Shown: positions 13,601 through 25,600 of the stretch, in pieces
Numbering within the stretch: position 1 is the stretch's first letter
How the letters are laid out: every line of letters begins with the position of its first letter
From: Tanytarsus gracilentus
Lineage: Eukaryota > Arthropoda > Insecta > Diptera > Chironomidae
Length of the DNA: 64,000 bases
Reading direction: 5' to 3'
Assembly (NCBI GenBank): GCA_038502055.1
Contig: JAXRKN010000040.1
Span: forward strand, 1,178,001-1,242,000
Translations under genes and position numbers: made by a program
The notes under the pieces: model-generated
What the model was told of the DNA's origin: nothing
What the model saw: only the letters and a program-made list of their open reading frames with translations
Databases searched by the model: none

Positions 13601-16600
13601 AAGAGAAATTGAAAAAATTTTTGAATCAAGACACTTCATTGGAGTTGGAAAAGGAAGAGAGCACTTAATATTGATAACGATAGAAGTTAATCTAGTCACG
13701 TCTTATTTATTTGATATAATTTTACCTGTCTGGCCGTAGGCTAGCATGCATGCATTATATCCTTGGAATGCATTATCCAAAATATCACGTCCAACTGCAT
13801 CGAAGACGTATTCTTGTGTCGCAAAATGATTGGCATTTACGTCCGTTGAATAGAAGCAGTGATCAAATGCGAATGTCTTTGGTTGTTTTCTAGAATGACA
13901 TAAGGAGAAGAGAAAATTGAATTAAATTATTTTGGGTAATTTCCCATGAGGGATAAGGCAATGAATTACTCATGAGTGGTTTGCATGAGAAAGTGAACAA
14001 ATTTTATCTTACTAGAAGAGGTAGTAAAACACTCCTATAGCCAATGGTTGGAATCTACATGCTTGGTCAAAAAAAATTTTGTGTTGAAGAATTAGAGCCG
14101 CACCTTAGATGCGTTTGACGACAGACATTTGATAAAAATTAATTTCAAGGCTTTTCATTCTATGTCATGAAGCTTTATTTTTATTCGAGTATTTTCGAGC
14201 ACGATAAACAACGGAGGAAAAAATCAATTGAATTAATCTTTCAGCAGAGGGTGAAATTTATTTTGCGTTGCTGAAGATTTGAACCTTGCTGGATACCCAT
14301 TGCGATGTGTACAAATCTCTCAGGGGTTTGCTTTTCATGAAAATTTAAGTTGGTTGAAGATGAAAATAGAATGAACGCAATTTATGGATACTTTTGAGAG
14401 CTTTGAAAAAATTTCTCGAACTTTTTCTTTCTAGAGCTTTTTTAAAGTATCAAAGTGTGTTAAGGGTGAAAGAAAATATTTATCAAACCTTTTGGGAGAA
14501 ATTTCACTGCTCAAAATTCGCTGTGAAAATTTCTTCCATAAAAATTTTCTTTATCTCTCTCACGTCTCTTTGCTGCATTCCACAGCGTCATTGCATAAAA
14601 ATGTATTTCAAATGACTTTAACATTTTCTTTCTCCGAAACTCATCAACATAATGTGATTTTATTATCAATAAAAATGAAACAGTTTGCAAGGCATTAAAA
14701 TGTTTCCGTATGACCTCGCTTTTCCACGTACGTTTAAAGAAGAAAATGGCTATTTCAATAAATTACAATTAGGGTTCTCGTATGACCAAAATGATCGTTA
14801 ATATTAATATTTATTTCAAGGACGCGTGTACAAAAAAGCCAATGACAAAAAAGCCAAGACATTTTGGCCAACGGTATGGACATTATTCAAGTCAGTTGTC
14901 AGGTTTTTATACCTAAATTTTGTATGAACTTGAAGTAGAATTCAACTTTTGAAGTGACTTAAGTGATAAAAATATGTCTTTGTTTAGAAAAGTTCCTAAC
15001 TTTTCATTTGGGTAATTTGATGTGATTTTATAATTTTTGTATCCAGTTTCATTCATTAGACTCATAGTTTTTCTTTTGATGATATTAAACACTTCTTGTA
15101 GGTAAAAAAATTATAATGCTTTGAAAAGTTGTTAATAATGTTCTTAATCGACAACATGCAAAAAATTCAGATTTTTACCTTGAATCTGATTTTCGAAAAT
15201 GTAAAAAATGTTTATGCTGTTGGCCAAAATGTCTATGCTGTTGGCCAAAATGTCTATGACATTGGCCAAAATGTCTATGATATTGGCCAAAATGTCCATG
15301 GTATTGGCCAAAATGTCTATGGCATTGGCCAAAATGTCTATGGTATTGGCCAAAATGTCCATACCATTGGCCAAAATGTCTAAAAATGTCCTGGCTTTTT
15401 TGTCATTGGCTTTTTTGTCTTTACCCCATTTCAAGAGAGAAACGGACAGAAAAATTTTATGACGCAAAATGTGAGTGAGTCGGGGATGAAGATGAATGGA
15501 AGCAGAAACAAATTAAATTTTTGCTGAATAAAAAAATTCAAAATTTAACTCCCAAATCCAATTAACTTATCAATCATACACGATAATTAAATTTTAATTC
15601 CGCTCATTGTGTTTAAATGCACTTGAATTCAAATCCTTGAAACAGTCTCATTCTGCGATAATGCATTGTATATGGGGTAATTATGTTTTCAATTTTAAAA
15701 GCACTCTTCTCCCTGCGCAATTCAGTATTTGCTAGCGGGTGCGCTCTTCAAGGATAATCGCATTATTATACTTTCACTATCCTGAAATGCTTTTGAATTA
15801 TCTTTTCATTTTATTGTATTGAAAAAATGTTCTTGAAAATACAAAAGAGGGAAGCATGAAAATTTCATTTCATATAGAGTGAAAAAACAAGTAAAGGAAA
15901 TCGCAGTAAAAGCTGAGCGCTTCACATAATGCAACAAGTGCACTAAATGCTAAATGAATAAAACAATTTTTCTAATGATGTGAAAGATTTTGCCATGTGT
16001 CAGCACAAATAATTGTTGCTCTTTATGACAAAATGTAATTATGGATGAGCACATGAGAGATGAATGGAATTTGTGTCAACAGCACTAGATAAAATTGTAT
16101 GAAAAGAAGTTTTCTTTCTTATTAAAAAAATTATTTTTAGATGTTATGAGTTTAATTTTTAGTGCATCAAGAGAGCTAATTGGAAATATTATAAAAAATT
16201 TCAATATCAACTTTAACCTAATTTGTTTTATTTTCTCACTCCATCTGACCATGCATACAACAACCTCGTCCATGGTAAACTTTCATAATTAATTACTTGT
16301 TTGTATAATAACTACACGACCGCCCTTTCCCTTGAGCTTTTCATGCAACATTTTACACCTGAAACTTGCCATTTTCCACCTCATCAAAGTTCCGCAATTA
16401 AAACTCAAACGTGTTAGTGTCACGTGTGTTCACGGTGATTTTGTTATTTTAGTCACGAAAAAAATCAAATGAAAGTTGAAACTTCATTAAAGTCCAAAAA
16501 AATGGCGTGATTAAAAGCATTTATGAATTCCTTAAGGCAAAACTTCTTCGTTGTTGTAGCTTGACCATCATAAATACTGACCACGTTTTATTTCGTGCCA

Positions 16601-19600
16601 CGAAATGTTTCAACAAGATTTTCTTGTAATTAAATTTTATGATAGACAGTGTTTGCGAGCCTTCGAAAATTTCAAGTGTTGAAAATTTACGGCGCTTAAT
16701 TTGGGTCGGAAAAAATTTGTGAATCGATAATGAGGTAAGCTCATAGATTTCACTCACGGGTCATGAAAGCTCCATAAATTTTCTATATCTCATTTGTAGT
16801 GTTCATGTAGTACTTTTATCTCATGAAAAGATGCTTCTTTTCTGTCTGAAATTAACTATAATAAAACTTTCAGGGAATGTCGATAATAGCCAGCAAGTAT
16901 TAAGATGTAGCAATCCAATTTGTAATCAAATTGTACTACATAAAATTAGTGTGAGAAAAGGAAAATTTATGGATTGCAATAAAAAGGGAAAAGGAGCATT
17001 TTTGTCGGAAATAATTTCCATGAACTTTGCCAATTTTCTCAGACATTCAGGTTATGAAAAGAAAATGCAAAGGGGTGTTGACTGTCAACTCCCATTAATG
17101 TAATTAATTGCATCTGAAACCTGATGCAAGTTGAATTTATTTAATTTTTTAAATTTTTTTCTAATTATTTTAAAACTTTACTCCACCAGAAAATTGAATG
17201 TCAAAAGATCTCACACATCTGAATTTCCTAAAAATTGTCGATATTTTTTTTTTTTCGAAAGCACATTAAACGAACATGAACTTGCACAATTCCATTTAAT
17301 TATCGAAATTTTGCCTCTTCTATTGCTGATCACCATCATCATAAAGTTTTATATGCATTCTTTGAGGAATTGAATGAGAGTAAAATCGATTTTAGTGCAA
17401 CAATAAAGTTTGAGAGTTTTCTCATGAAAAGCCGAAAACTTGAATTTGGTCCAAAAACAAATTATCGTAGTGTGGTGTGTTTTGTCGCATTAGCTTTCAG
17501 TGTGTAATTTTTCTCTTCCGGACGAGACAGAAATGTTTTTCAGATAAAACTTTTTTTTGTTATTTTTCACTTGGTGACGTTAAGTCACATTTTGTTCATT
17601 GAACTTTCGAATGAAAATTGAGGATGAATTTTTTAGTGATATTTCAATCACGAAGTATTTGTCAATTATCAACAAAAAAATCCAAAAGGGAAGAGAAAAA
17701 TTATTTTTAGACTCTTTAAAATTTTCTTCTTTTTATTCTTGTGGATTTAAATATTTTACTAATCACACTCCTCATCATTCAAAGCTTCAGCCAAAGATTT
17801 TGCTAATGAAACGAGCAAATCTTAAACACGTGCTTGACATTTACGAGTATGCTATATTGCTATCCCAAAGCATGCACGAACACAATATTAATAGCTTGAT
17901 GTAATATTGATTTTTATGAGTAAGCGCTTCTTCACTCGCTATTAATTCCACATAGACTGAAAGAATAAAGATTGGTCGAAAAAGAAGTTGAATGTCCGTC
18001 CTTGTAAGACATTAGAAGCAAAAGCAATCAAAAATTAATTATTCATGAAGAAGCCACAGCATACCAGCAAAGGAAATGTTTTTGAATGGCTTGTTAGGAA
18101 GGCAGTTAGCAGTTATTGTACTCAGTTTTGCTATAAATTTTTTTTTGATTTTATGATAAGCTGTCAACACCATTAAAAGGTGTTTCAGTTAAAATTATTC
18201 AACTTTTTAAATCTTTAACTTTAATGAAATTATGAAAAATATCAAGTTATGCTCGATTATGTAACTCTACAGAGGAATTTCTCTTATCCTCCTGCCTTCG
18301 CCATTTTTCGTTGTATCTCATTTTAATTTTTCCAAAGCACATACAATTTTCTTCTTCATAAGGCATATATACAACTTTGTAATAAAAAGCTCATTCTTTT
18401 TTATACTCTTATCACACACAAAAGGAGAAAGGGTAGGAATGAAGATGAAACAATGGATGATGACAGAAAGATGAAGTTTTATTTTATCTTGAGAAAAAAA
18501 AGTTTTGCTTTAAATTTTATTCAGGGGAAAAATTTAAATGAAAAAGCGGCAGGGAAATTGTTCTGTGGCAGGGAGAGAGAGGCATAAAATTATGTCACTA
18601 CATGTGCAATTTTATTCGCCATGTTTCGTACATCGTTGAATGGAAGTTTAAATTTTAAAGAGATATTTTGAAGATTTTTTAGTCCAACGTAAAATTGTTT
18701 CGTCTATTGCTAAAGAGAAGGCCACAAAAAACCTAGAAAAGAATGTGGGTTAGAAGATTTTTCTTCCATCGTCTGTTGATTATTTTCTAAGTCGCAATAT
18801 ATTTTTCTTTTCTCCCCCTCAGCGATGTCGTCAGCTTGAGTCAAGTTAATATTCTCATTTTACAGCCACCTTTAGTCTTTTTACAGCCAATGTCGTACTT
18901 TCGCTTTAATTTTAAATCATAACTTCTTGTCTTAATTAATTTAAAGTGAGCGGTTTATTGCAAATTTCACTCCTCGAAAAGATGAGAAAATTTTAACACA
19001 CAAAGCGCATATGTCAGAATTAGGTTGAGGTAATTTATAATATTTATTGTTATCTCTGAGTTTTAAGCTCTTGTAACATAAATGTTTTGTTTTAATTGAT
19101 TTTAAATTAAAATTTTTCCTCATATATTTGCTCTAGCTTTTGTAAAGTAAAACAATTAAAAATCGATACTTAATAATTTACATTTACTGTACAATGTAAG
19201 AGCATCAAAATCTTTTTTCTATAATTATCAGTTCTCATTGAAAATTTATGAAAAATAGCTACATACACCTTCAGTGCTCACATTATCACCGCTTCCACGA
19301 TGACATGAAAATTCAATTAAAAAATGTTTCAAAACCCACACGTGGGTGTTGCCGTGTAACCCACTTGTAACTGATCAGTATTGGAAATGCTAAGGAAATG
19401 TAATTATGTGGAAGATTTTTTTGGGGAATTTTTAGAGAATTTTTTTTAAGAGAAACCTTGGACAAGTCTTCCACAAGTTTTTTAGGAGAAGTCTTGGAGA
19501 AGCCATTTTGAAAAAGTTTCGGAGAAGCCATTTTGAAAAAGTTTTGGAGAAGTCTTTTTTGCAGCAGCCATTTTGGAGAAGTCTCGGAGAAGCCATTTTG

Positions 19601-22600
19601 GAGAAGTCTTTTTTGGAGCAGCCATTTTGGAGAAGTCTTTTTTGGAGCAGCCATTTTGGAGAAGTCTCGGAGAAGTCTTTTTTGGAGCAGCCATTTTGGA
19701 GAAGCCTTTTTTGGAGCAGCCATTTTGGAGAAGCCTTTTTTGGAGCAGCCATTTTGGAGAAGTCTTTTTTGGAGCAGCCATTTTGGAGAAGTCTCGGAGA
19801 AGTCTTTTTTGGAGCAGCCATTTTGGAGAAGCCTCGGAGAAGCCATTTTGGAGAAGTCTCGGAGAAGCCATTCTATAGAGGAATTAACATCCAGCTGAGG
19901 AACCAACATCCAGCTGAGGAACCAACATCCAGCTGAGGAACCAACATCCAGCGGAGGAACCAACATCCAGCTGAGGAACCAACATCCAGCTGAGGAACCA
20001 ACATCCAGCTGAGGAACCAACATCCAGCTGAGGAACCAACATCCAGCTGAGGAACCAACATCCAGCTGAGGAACCAACATCCAGCTGAGGAACCAACATC
20101 CAGTGGAGGAACCAACATCCAGTGGAGGAACCAACATCCAGTGGAGGAACCAACATCCAGCTGAGGAACCAACATCCAGCTGAGGAACCAACATCCAGCT
20201 GAGGAACCAACATCCAGCTGAGGAACCAACATCCAGCTGAGGAACCAACATCCAGCTGAGGAACCAACATCCAGCTGAGGAACCAACATCCAGCTGAGGA
20301 ACCAACATCCAGTGGAGGAACCAACATCCAGCTGAGGAACCAACATCCAGCGGAGGAACCAACATCCAGCTAGAACCAACATCCAGCTGAGGAACCAACA
20401 TCCAGCTGAGGAACCAACATCCAGTGGAGGAACCAACATCCAGTGGAGGAACCAACATCCAGCGGAGGAACCAATACTCAGCTGAGGAACCAACATCCAG
20501 CTGAGAAACCAACATCCAGCTGAGGAACCAACATCCAGCTGAAGAACCGACATCCAGCTGAAGAACCGACATCCAGCGTTGGAACCAATATTCAGCTGAG
20601 GAACAACTTCAGAGAAAGAACCAACATCCAGCTGAAGAAACAAGATCGAGTTCTGAATCTGACATCGACTTAAAATTTTTCTGCAAGACTTAAAAATTAC
20701 CCCTTAAATTTATATTGCACGCAACACCCCCCATATTTAATAGTTTTTGTTAATTTAACTAACTTTAAAGTGAGAGAGATGGAAATATTATTGATTTGGG
20801 CAAAACTAGAGTCTATAAGCTATCATTTGGCGAAAACCCGAAATCTCTAGCTGTCCCAGGGGCCTCGGAATTTCAGGAACGGACGGACGGACGGACGGAC
20901 GGACGGACGGACGGACGGACGGACGGACGGAAAGCAGGGCATATAAGTGTTACACCACTTCGTGGGTTACACTAAAAAGGAAAAGTTCGATGAGACTGTT
21001 ATGAAAGCAATGTTGATCGAGTACGAGAAAACGCGAAACTGGAAGTGACAATCATTATCGAGTGATGCTGAAAGCTTTTCGTTCCCAAATAAGATAAATA
21101 TTTTTTCTCCCACATAGAATAAAAATTGAGTTTGACAGTTTAAAAAACATTTCATTCATTACAAAACCGTGGTTATTTATGTCTTCATAATCCATCACTC
21201 AATAATTTGCGCACACGTAATTCTCTTAATGGACTTATACGCTTGCGGTCTCGTCACGAGCATAAACATCAAAAGAAAACTCCGCACTTGATCATGGCAC
21301 ATGTTTACATCTCTGTTTGCGCAACGCAAAAGAGAATCTTGAAGTGCGAAAATAATTTCAAAATTGTGCATTTCCGACATTACTTGAGAGAGTTATTAAG
21401 GTAGAAAAGTAACATGAGTTTATTATGCCCACCGCGTGTTGCAAATGTGATAATTGTGCATGCAACAATGCTCCTAATAGCATTAATAACACAATTTCTA
21501 CAACTGTAGGAGCTTTTGATAGCCATAATCGTTAGTAAGCATCATAAATTGCTTCATAAATGAGCACCTTTAGTTAGTACAAAAAAATATTTAAACCATT
21601 TGAATGTCATTATTGTGAGGCTCACGCGATTTTGATGAAGGACCCTTTAATTGAGGTTATTGTTAATCACAAAAAGGTTTTTATGTGCTTTGCCGGAGTG
21701 CTAAAACTTCATTAATAATTTGTAAAGCTTTTAATGCGAAAATAAGTCTTAATTAAAAACAAAATCCAGACGTTATTAGATTTGCTCATTTTAATTAAAA
21801 GAAATTTTTACACGGATTTAAAATTCAACTGAATTATTATTAAGTCATACTCAGAAATACTTTGCCAATGATCCAGGTCATTGATTAATTTTCAACGAGC
21901 TTTTTTGAATTGATTTCTTTCAATAAATAAGCGTGGGCGGTAGGGATCCTCGATTCCCCGGGGAATGGGATTTCGGGGACCCCGGGGATGAAAACGCTCT
22001 TCCCCGGGGATCCCCGGGGACGGGGACGGGGACGAACTAAAGACCGTTTTTAACCCAAAAATCCTAAAAAAATTTAAAGTTAAAGACTAAATATGATTTT
22101 TTTTCATTTTAAGACTTCAAATAAATAATGTCACAAAAAATAATTCATTTATGCAAACACTACAATGCAAAATGGCAAAAAAAATTAAATGCACACGATT
22201 TAAAAATTTTAAGAGTTAGTAACTTTTTATTCAGCGCTTGATTTTCCCTATAAATATTGAAGTTAAAAATTCTTAAAAATACTTTTCCAATTCATTTTTA
22301 TCCAATTAATATTAAAGTTAATGTCATCTTAAGAATGCGTTAATTTTTTTATTTATGTTTTCAAAGTTTTTTGTTTACACTATTACTGACTCTTAAAAAA
22401 ACTTTGAAAATTGAAATAAAAAAAACTTAGGCATTCTTTAGGTGAAGTTAATTATTTTTAATATTAATTAAAGAAAATCAAGCGCTGAATAAGAAATTTC
22501 TCGTTCTAAGTTTTTTATCCATCACCACATGTCTATTTTGAAACTCTCCTTTGTTCATAATATTTTCATAACTTTAACTGTAATTAAAGTATTTTTAAAA

Positions 22601-25600
22601 AAACTAAAAACACTTAAAGATATGATTAAAAGAAGATTTCTGACAACCACCAATAAATTTTTAAAACTTGAATTAATTAATTCTGCAAATTAAAATAGGC
22701 TATACTTGAGTAATTTTTGTAGTTTTTGTGATAAATTGTTCAATTATTTGATTTTATTATGAGATTTCAATCAATATGTTGATGATGTTTTATTAAGAAA
22801 TGGAAAACTTATATTTAGAAATTAATTTTTTTCAAATATTTTAGCCTCAAAATTTGTCTTTCACTTAAGTTTACTACTAAATTTTTCCCCGGGGATTCCC
22901 CGTCAAAAATCCGGGGACGGGGAAAGACAACGGGGATCCCCGGGGACCCCGTGAGGATCCCTAGTGGGCGGCTTGCCACTTTTGAACTTTTTAGTGATGA
23001 ATAATTCATTGAAAATAATTAATTACTCGATTTTCACAAAGTGAATTAAAAATTTTAATCAAATTAAAGAGAAAATACACTGAAACTTTAGGATGAAGAG
23101 AGTTGATGAATTAATGAGTCAGCCATTCAGCTACATTTTGTATGTTTGTGTGTGGTAAAATGAGGATATCATTAAAATGCAAAGTGAGGATGAATATACA
23201 TGTTATTTGTGGAAGATAGGAAAGAAAATCGCATTTAAAATTTAAAAAGCTCTTTCTGATTCTCACCGCGCAGTGTGTGTGTGTGCTTCGTTGATATTTT
23301 AAAAGACACGCAAAACTTTTCTATTTTCATCGTAGTGAACTCGACTTTTTACGTTACAGCTCATATAAAAATTTTATGATTCACTTTAGAATGGTAAAGT
23401 TAGTATTTTTTTTCGTCCTTTTTCTCTTTTGATTGTGCTCTCAGTCATTTATACATTTTCAAGGCATTAAATATTCAATTTACTTTTGATTCTTGTTCTT
23501 TGCTTTTATTTAGCAAATGCTTTGCGAATTCACTTACCGCACAACAACAGAAATAACGTCATTCACTTAGAGATGAGCTTTATAAATGCCATTGTTGACT
23601 CTCTTTCTCTCTCACTGTAAAAGCAAGTCGAGAATTTAATTACCACAACAGCGCGATAATTTATTTCTTGTTTGCGGTTATTTCATTTTTCATACAAGCA
23701 AGAGAGAAAAGTATCATCAGACGATAGAGAAATTTATTATAGCCGTTTCAGTTCAATAGCGGCAAAATGGGAAAATCAATAACGAGGTTGATGTTGGATA
23801 TGATTGGAGAGAAATTATTTGTATAGTGGCATTCACACATAAAATAAAATTGCATAATGAAAGAAAATTCTAGTTGGCATTGCACTCTATAAAAATAGAA
23901 AGTTTCATAATTTTTTGACATTGCGAAGCCACCGGAAGATTGATAGGTAAAAATTTCTGAGAATGTTCACATGATGTCAAGTGTAGAGTTCAAATTAATT
24001 TTTCACTTTAAACGCATAATATTTTTTATCAATTTTTTTCAGACTTATTGACACGCAGTGACTCATTAAAAAATCGCGATAAAATTTTTTTACTGTGTTC
24101 GTAAAAATGACACAACTGAATCACGAAAAGTAAAAATAAATCAATTTTTTTAACGAAAATTAAGCAAAAAGCCTCTTTTTATATTTTCATTGTAACGACA
24201 TAAATTTGATTCATCATCCGTGACAAGAACCTTTCAACATTAAATTTATTATTTTTTTGCCATTTGAAATCGAATGACGAAAAGAAAAGTTGATTGATAT
24301 TTAGGTGAAAACTGGGACAATTCTCGACAATTTTGCTCTTTTTCCCCATTTCAATTTCAATAACCCTCAATGAAGGTTACATCATTGAACTCGAATGTAA
24401 ATCAAAACTTTTCGCATTTTCAGAGTGAAATTTAATTAGCAAACTCAAGTGCAAAAGTTTCGCGATCAAATGTTCTGTTTCTGACTATTGTGTGTTGCTT
24501 CTTTCTCATAGCTATGTATGCAAATTGTTCGTGAGAAATTCAAACCAGTTGCATATTGCGACCTTGCAACAGTTCATTGAGAAGAACTTCGAGATGTTTT
24601 AAAGGCGTGCGCAATGATGCTTTAATTGAGTGACAGAAAGTCAATTGGTGTTTTCTTTCATTCAATTATATTCAGATAATTACTGAAGGAAAACAGCTAA
24701 ATTTGAGGTTCACCAAACCGCGGTCACAGTTACGGGAATATAACTGTTCTTGATATATTTTGTTCTATTTCCCACCATCAAGATAATGAATGAATAAAAT
24801 TTATGTGTGTGTGATACAATTCTTCTTCTACAATTTTCTTAAAGTTTCTCTCTGTACATATCAAAAATTCAAATTATTAAAGATCGACAAAGGTCAAGAT
24901 CTAAAAGTCACATCATACATACAGAAAATTTAAATTGGATTCGAAAAACAAAGAATTAAGACACAATTCTCGAAGCATATATTTTTGGAATACATAATGA
25001 AGAAATCAATAACATGTGTGGCATTTTCAGGGGTACGAAAGCTATTTACATGGAAATTTTTCACCCCCAAAAAAACGGAGAATTTACTACATCGAATTAG
25101 AGCTGAACTAAAAATATAACAAAAGTTGCCATTGAAACACGTCGATTTGTCTGCCATTTAGTGAGAGTCTCGAAGTTTTGCAAGCGACTGAAATAAAAAG
25201 GTGGAAAGAACCGCAATCGATGACTAAAGCTGTATGAGTTTGTATTTGCGATGAACATGACCCGATCTACCTTTTTATATATATATTTCACAGTTCCATG
25301 CAAGACAGCTGTGCACAATGGAAAGTTTCACTTTTTCTCGCTCATTTTTACGGTTTTCTTTCTTCTGCTTCTATTTTACCTTAATTCTGCTTACTTCTTT
25401 AATTGGATACGATCCGTTATCTAACATTTAGCGAGAAAATTATTTTGGCTAGCAGTTTTTTCGGATGTGTCGGTTGTTTTTAGCATACATCATAAAATTT
25501 TGATACATTTCACTTGAAATTTTTTCAAATCTTTGAAATTCGGATTTTTTGGAGAGTTTCATAAATTTTTTTATTTCTGAAGAGCATTTATCGACCCATG

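Larger units (their letters stand above)
19354..20972. repeat. Compound satellite block bounded by an 11-bp inverted repeat
   Basis: GTGTAACCCAC at 19354-19364 recurs inverted as GTGGGTTACAC at 20962-20972. Between them lie a roughly 29-bp tandem array (about 19440-19875), a 19-bp minisatellite (about 19880-20640), about 240 bp of non-repetitive DNA, and a GGAC microsatellite. The bounded arrangement suggests one mobile or amplified unit, but I found no target duplication. Confidence 0.6.

Noticed and set aside
15129..15467. Open frames of 84-107 codons on both strands with GQNVY or DILAN repeats
   Set aside because: They come from the 21-bp tandem array; mirror-open frames on both strands show repeat structure, not coding.
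19432..19936. Overlapping plus- and minus-strand frames over the 29-bp array
   Set aside because: Same reason: simultaneous open frames in a tandem repeat, no homology.
19313..20643. Long minus-strand open frames (up to 419 codons) with LDVGSSAGCWFL repeats
   Set aside because: They are a by-product of a stop-free 19-bp minisatellite, open in several frames at once, with no domain or unique coding part.
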